Shown: positions 14,244 through 16,365 of the stretch, in pieces | Numbering within the stretch: position 1 is the first letter of the stretch | Layout of the letters: each line of letters begins with the position of its first letter | NCBI GenBank assembly: GCA_041301185.1 | Contig: JBFYSV010000354.1 | Location: 1 to 16,365 of the forward strand | Reading direction: 5' to 3' | Length of the DNA stretch: 16,365 nt | Source: JAQBDA01 sp041301185 | GTDB taxonomy: Bacteria > Chloroflexota > Anaerolineae > Anaerolineales > UBA4823 | Translations under genes and position numbers: made by a program | Notes under the pieces: model-generated | What the model was told of the DNA's origin: nothing | The model's input: only the letters and a program-made list of their open reading frames with translations | Databases searched by the model: none

Positions 14244-15800
14244 TTACATCATATACTCAATAAGATCGAGCGGCATCGGTTTATTTTCCGGCGGGGCGTC
14301 GAAGCGCTTGGTGATCTCCCCATCTTTCATGGTATAGATCACGTTGCTCAAACCGATGGTCTCTTCCAATGTATCCGCGATCAGCAGAAAGGAAATACCC
14401 TGTCCGGCAAGCTCGCGGATCAATTCGTAGACTTCTTCCTTTGCGCCGACATCCACCCCACGCGTCGGATGGTCCAGGACAAACACTTTCACCTTGGACG
14501 CCAGCCATTTGGAGAGCACCACCTTCTGCTGGTTACCACCGCTCAGGTTCAGGCACAGGGCGTTGGGACCAGGCGTCTTAATCGCCATGCGCTCGATCCA
14601 GTGCACTGCCAGCTCCCTCTCTGCCTTGTTGCTGAGCAGGTTATACCGCATGACGCTGCTCATATCCGGCAAAGTGATGTTCGGTCCAATGCTAAGATAC
14701 AACACCAACCCTTCCATGCCGCGGTCCTGGGGTACATAGCCGATCCCAGCCCGGATCGATGCCGAAGTAGAGCCGAGCGAAAGCGGCTTTTCATTGATGC
14801 GCACCACTCCGCTGTCAGGTCTTTCCACCCCGGCAATTGCCCGGCAGACGCCTTCACGTCCCGAGCCTAATACGCCCGCAAAGCCGATAATCTCCCCTTT
14901 ATGCAGCTCAAAACTTACGTCCTTATAATCCTTCTGCTTGTTCAGCTTCTCAACACTGAGTACCACATCCGCTCCGGCTTTCGTTTGTTTGCCCTGGCGG
15001 TAATATTCACCTTTGATCTCGCGCCCAACCATCAAGCGGTGCAGCTGGCTCACATTACTTTCGCTGGTCACCAGCTCGGCGACATTCTTGCCGTCTTTGA
15101 AAACATACACCCGGTCGGTCAATTCAAAGATTTCGTCCAGGTGATGGGAGACAAATATGATTGAAGCGCGATCTTTCAATGCCCGCACGCGCTCAAAAAG
15201 CAGCTCTTTTTCGGCTTTTTCCAGCACGGTTGTAGGCTCATCGAGGATGACAATCGGTTCATATTGGGTCAGATCCTCCAGCGCCATAACCCGCGCCAGC
15301 TCGACCATCTGCCGCGTGGCAAATGTGAGCTTATAAGTGGGGGTGTTTGGGTCAATATCCAAATCTACCTTGGCCAGCTGGCGTCGGGCTTCGCTATCCA
15401 TCTTTTTCCAGTTGATCATGCCCAGCCGCGAGAAGGATTCTTCGTGCCCCAGGTAAATGTTCTCTCGGACGGTGAGGTTGGGCAGCATGGACTGCTCCTG
15501 GAACACCATCGCCAGACCGACTTCGGTGGCGTCCTTAACGCTATGGATCTGGATCGGCTTACCGCGCACGAAGATCTCGCCATCATCCGGTTGGTAAGCT
15601 CCGATCAATATTTTTAATAATGTAGATTTCCCCGCCCCATTTTCCCCAACCAAGCCAATAATTTCGTGGCGTTTAACCTGCATGCTCACATTTGCCAGAG
15701 CCTGGACGCCGGGAAAATGCTTGGATACATTGCGAACATCCAGGACAATGTCTTCTGTGACATCTTTGGCTTGTTTATCTATGACAGTTGCTTGCTCCAT
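14244..15800 (-). CDS. Sugar ABC transporter ATP-binding protein, RbsA/MglA type, transporter B
   Basis: A 518-residue protein with two fused nucleotide-binding domains. Domain 1 has Walker A GENGAGKST (52-60), relaxed signature LTFATRQ (158-164), Walker B VILDEPT (184-190) and switch His219/His220. Domain 2 has a P-loop without lysine (GVLGSGREGV, 309-318), signature LSGGNQQ (419-425) and a Walker B that reads VLDHPTRGVD (441-450): the usual catalytic Glu is His444 (codon CAT), and IADTLEE stands in the H-loop region. The ATG at 15800 is chosen because GGAGG (15806-15810) lies 5 nt upstream. An ATG at 15818 overlaps the preceding TGA in an ATGA arrangement and would add six residues, but has no ribosome-binding site of its own. 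It sits between the two permease genes of the same system. Confidence 0.94.
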   Translation of the reverse strand: MEQATVIDKQAKDVTEDIVLDVRNVSKHFPGVQALANVSMQVKRHEIIGLVGENGAGKSTLLKILIGAYQPDDGEIFVRGKPIQIHSVKDATEVGLAMVFQEQSMLPNLTVRENIYLGHEESFSRLGMINWKKMDSEARRQLAKVDLDIDPNTPTYKLTFATRQMVELARVMALEDLTQYEPIVILDEPTTVLEKAEKELLFERVRALKDRASIIFVSHHLDEIFELTDRVYVFKDGKNVAELVTSESNVSQLHRLMVGREIKGEYYRQGKQTKAGADVVLSVEKLNKQKDYKDVSFELHKGEIIGFAGVLGSGREGVCRAIAGVERPDSGVVRINEKPLSLGSTSASIRAGIGYVPQDRGMEGLVLYLSIGPNITLPDMSSVMRYNLLSNKAERELAVHWIERMAIKTPGPNALCLNLSGGNQQKVVLSKWLASKVKVFVLDHPTRGVDVGAKEEVYELIRELAGQGISFLLIADTLEETIGLSNVIYTMKDGEITKRFDAPPENKPMPLDLIEYMM

Positions 15801-15805
15801 CGTCT

Positions 15806-15810
15806 CCTCC
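15806..15810 (-). promoter_or_regulatory. Ribosome-binding site deciding the start of the transporter B ATPase
   Basis: GGAGG lies 5 nt before the ATG at 15800. The competing ATG at 15818 overlaps the upstream stop codon and would depend on translational coupling. Confidence 0.7.
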
Positions 15811-15814
15811 AGCC

Positions 15815-16365
15815 TCATTTTACAAACGGCAGTTTGCTGCGATCCAGGGTCAGGATCACTGCAATGGTGATGATCACACCTTGCACAGCCAGGATAGAAA
15901 CGCTGGGCACTCCGACCATCAGCAACCCATTGCTGATGACGGTGACAATCAGCGCGCCGACCAGGGTTTGCACTACCCCGCCGGTGCCGCCAGTCAGGGC
16001 GGTGCCACCCACCGCAACCGCGGTGATGGCTGCGAACAGATAGTTCAGGCCCGAATTAGCCGCCCCAGCCCCAATGCGTGCAGAGTTCAGCACGCCGCCC
16101 ACTCCCATAAAGAAGCCGGCTACGGTGAAAGCCAGGATCTTATATTTATCAATTGGCACACCAGCCAGCTTGGCGCGATCTTCAGCCCCACCAATGGCAA
16201 ATACATACCGGCCAAACTTGGTGTATTTTTCAAGGAAGAGACCGAGCAGGAACATGATCAAACCGAAAAATGCCATGTTCGGGATCGGACCGGTATTTCC
16301 TCTGGCCCAGGAAAGGATCATCGGGTCCAGGATTGGCAGGTTCATACCATTGGAGAGCCAGGTCG
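15815..16365 (-). CDS. Ribose-type (CUT2) sugar ABC transporter permease, transporter B, first permease, N-terminus cut by window edge
   Basis: The C-terminal 183 codons of an RbsC-family permease; the frame stays open to the right edge (TWLSNG precedes the Met codon at 16345), so that Met is internal and the gene begins outside the window. Visible landmarks are the loop LEKYTKFGRYVFAIGGAEDR, then LAGVPIDKYK, the GGTALTGGTGG motif and the C-terminus LTLDRSKLPFVK. The order and sequence of these match the C-terminal half of the permease at 13241-14209. Its TGA stop (15815-15817) lies 14 nt before the chosen ATPase start and overlaps an alternative ATG. It probably forms a heteromeric pore with the other permease. 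Confidence 0.93.
   Translation of the reverse strand, partial: TWLSNGMNLPILDPMILSWARGNTGPIPNMAFFGLIMFLLGLFLEKYTKFGRYVFAIGGAEDRAKLAGVPIDKYKILAFTVAGFFMGVGGVLNSARIGAGAANSGLNYLFAAITAVAVGGTALTGGTGGVVQTLVGALIVTVISNGLLMVGVPSVSILAVQGVIITIAVILTLDRSKLPFVK

Overview
The window is a dense block of carbohydrate-use genes. All 15 recognisable genes lie on the minus strand, so transcription runs from right to left. Gaps are 11 to 148 bases and no stretch over 300 bases lacks a gene. The DNA is GC-rich. The lipoprotein has a short signal peptide, then Cys, then a Pro/Ala/Thr/Glu-rich linker. With the ribose-type (CUT2) transporters and GC-rich codon use, this resembles Chloroflexota (Anaerolineae-like) genomes. 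That assignment rests on style, not on a marker gene.

Layout in transcription order (right to left): a permease cut by the right edge (15815-16365), a double-domain ABC ATPase (14244-15800) and a second permease (13241-14209) form transporter B, whose binding protein is not in view. Next come an MDR dehydrogenase without the structural-zinc cysteines (12130-13167), a large aldo/keto reductase (11135-12118), an SDR with an NADP-type Arg (10271-11065) and a classical zinc polyol-type dehydrogenase (9164-10189). Two tandem TIM-barrel epimerases of the D-tagatose/D-allulose 3-epimerase superfamily follow (8274-9140, 7337-8182). After them are a diketogluconate-reductase-like aldo/keto reductase (6386-7216) and an FGGY (xylulokinase-like) kinase (4816-6357). 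Transporter A closes the window: a lipoprotein binding protein (3463-4671), an interposed NAD-type SDR (2553-3314), an ABC ATPase (1019-2512) and a permease cut by the left edge (1-1001).

The most economical reading is one sugar/polyol utilisation locus. Two ribose-type importers bring in free sugars or sugar alcohols, six oxidoreductases of three folds interconvert polyols, aldoses and ketoses, the two epimerases invert C3 of ketoses, and the kinase commits a ketose to phosphorylated metabolism. No regulator, aldolase or phosphatase is visible. The substrate cannot be read from the sequence. Several intercistronic gaps carry strong inverted repeats: a head-to-head pair of REP-like hairpins with compensatory changes at 7264-7311, a perfect 13-bp hairpin at 8212-8240, and a hairpin series after the binding-protein gene at 3351-3460. 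None is a clear intrinsic terminator in the minus direction. No mobile element, tRNA, rRNA or CRISPR array was seen.
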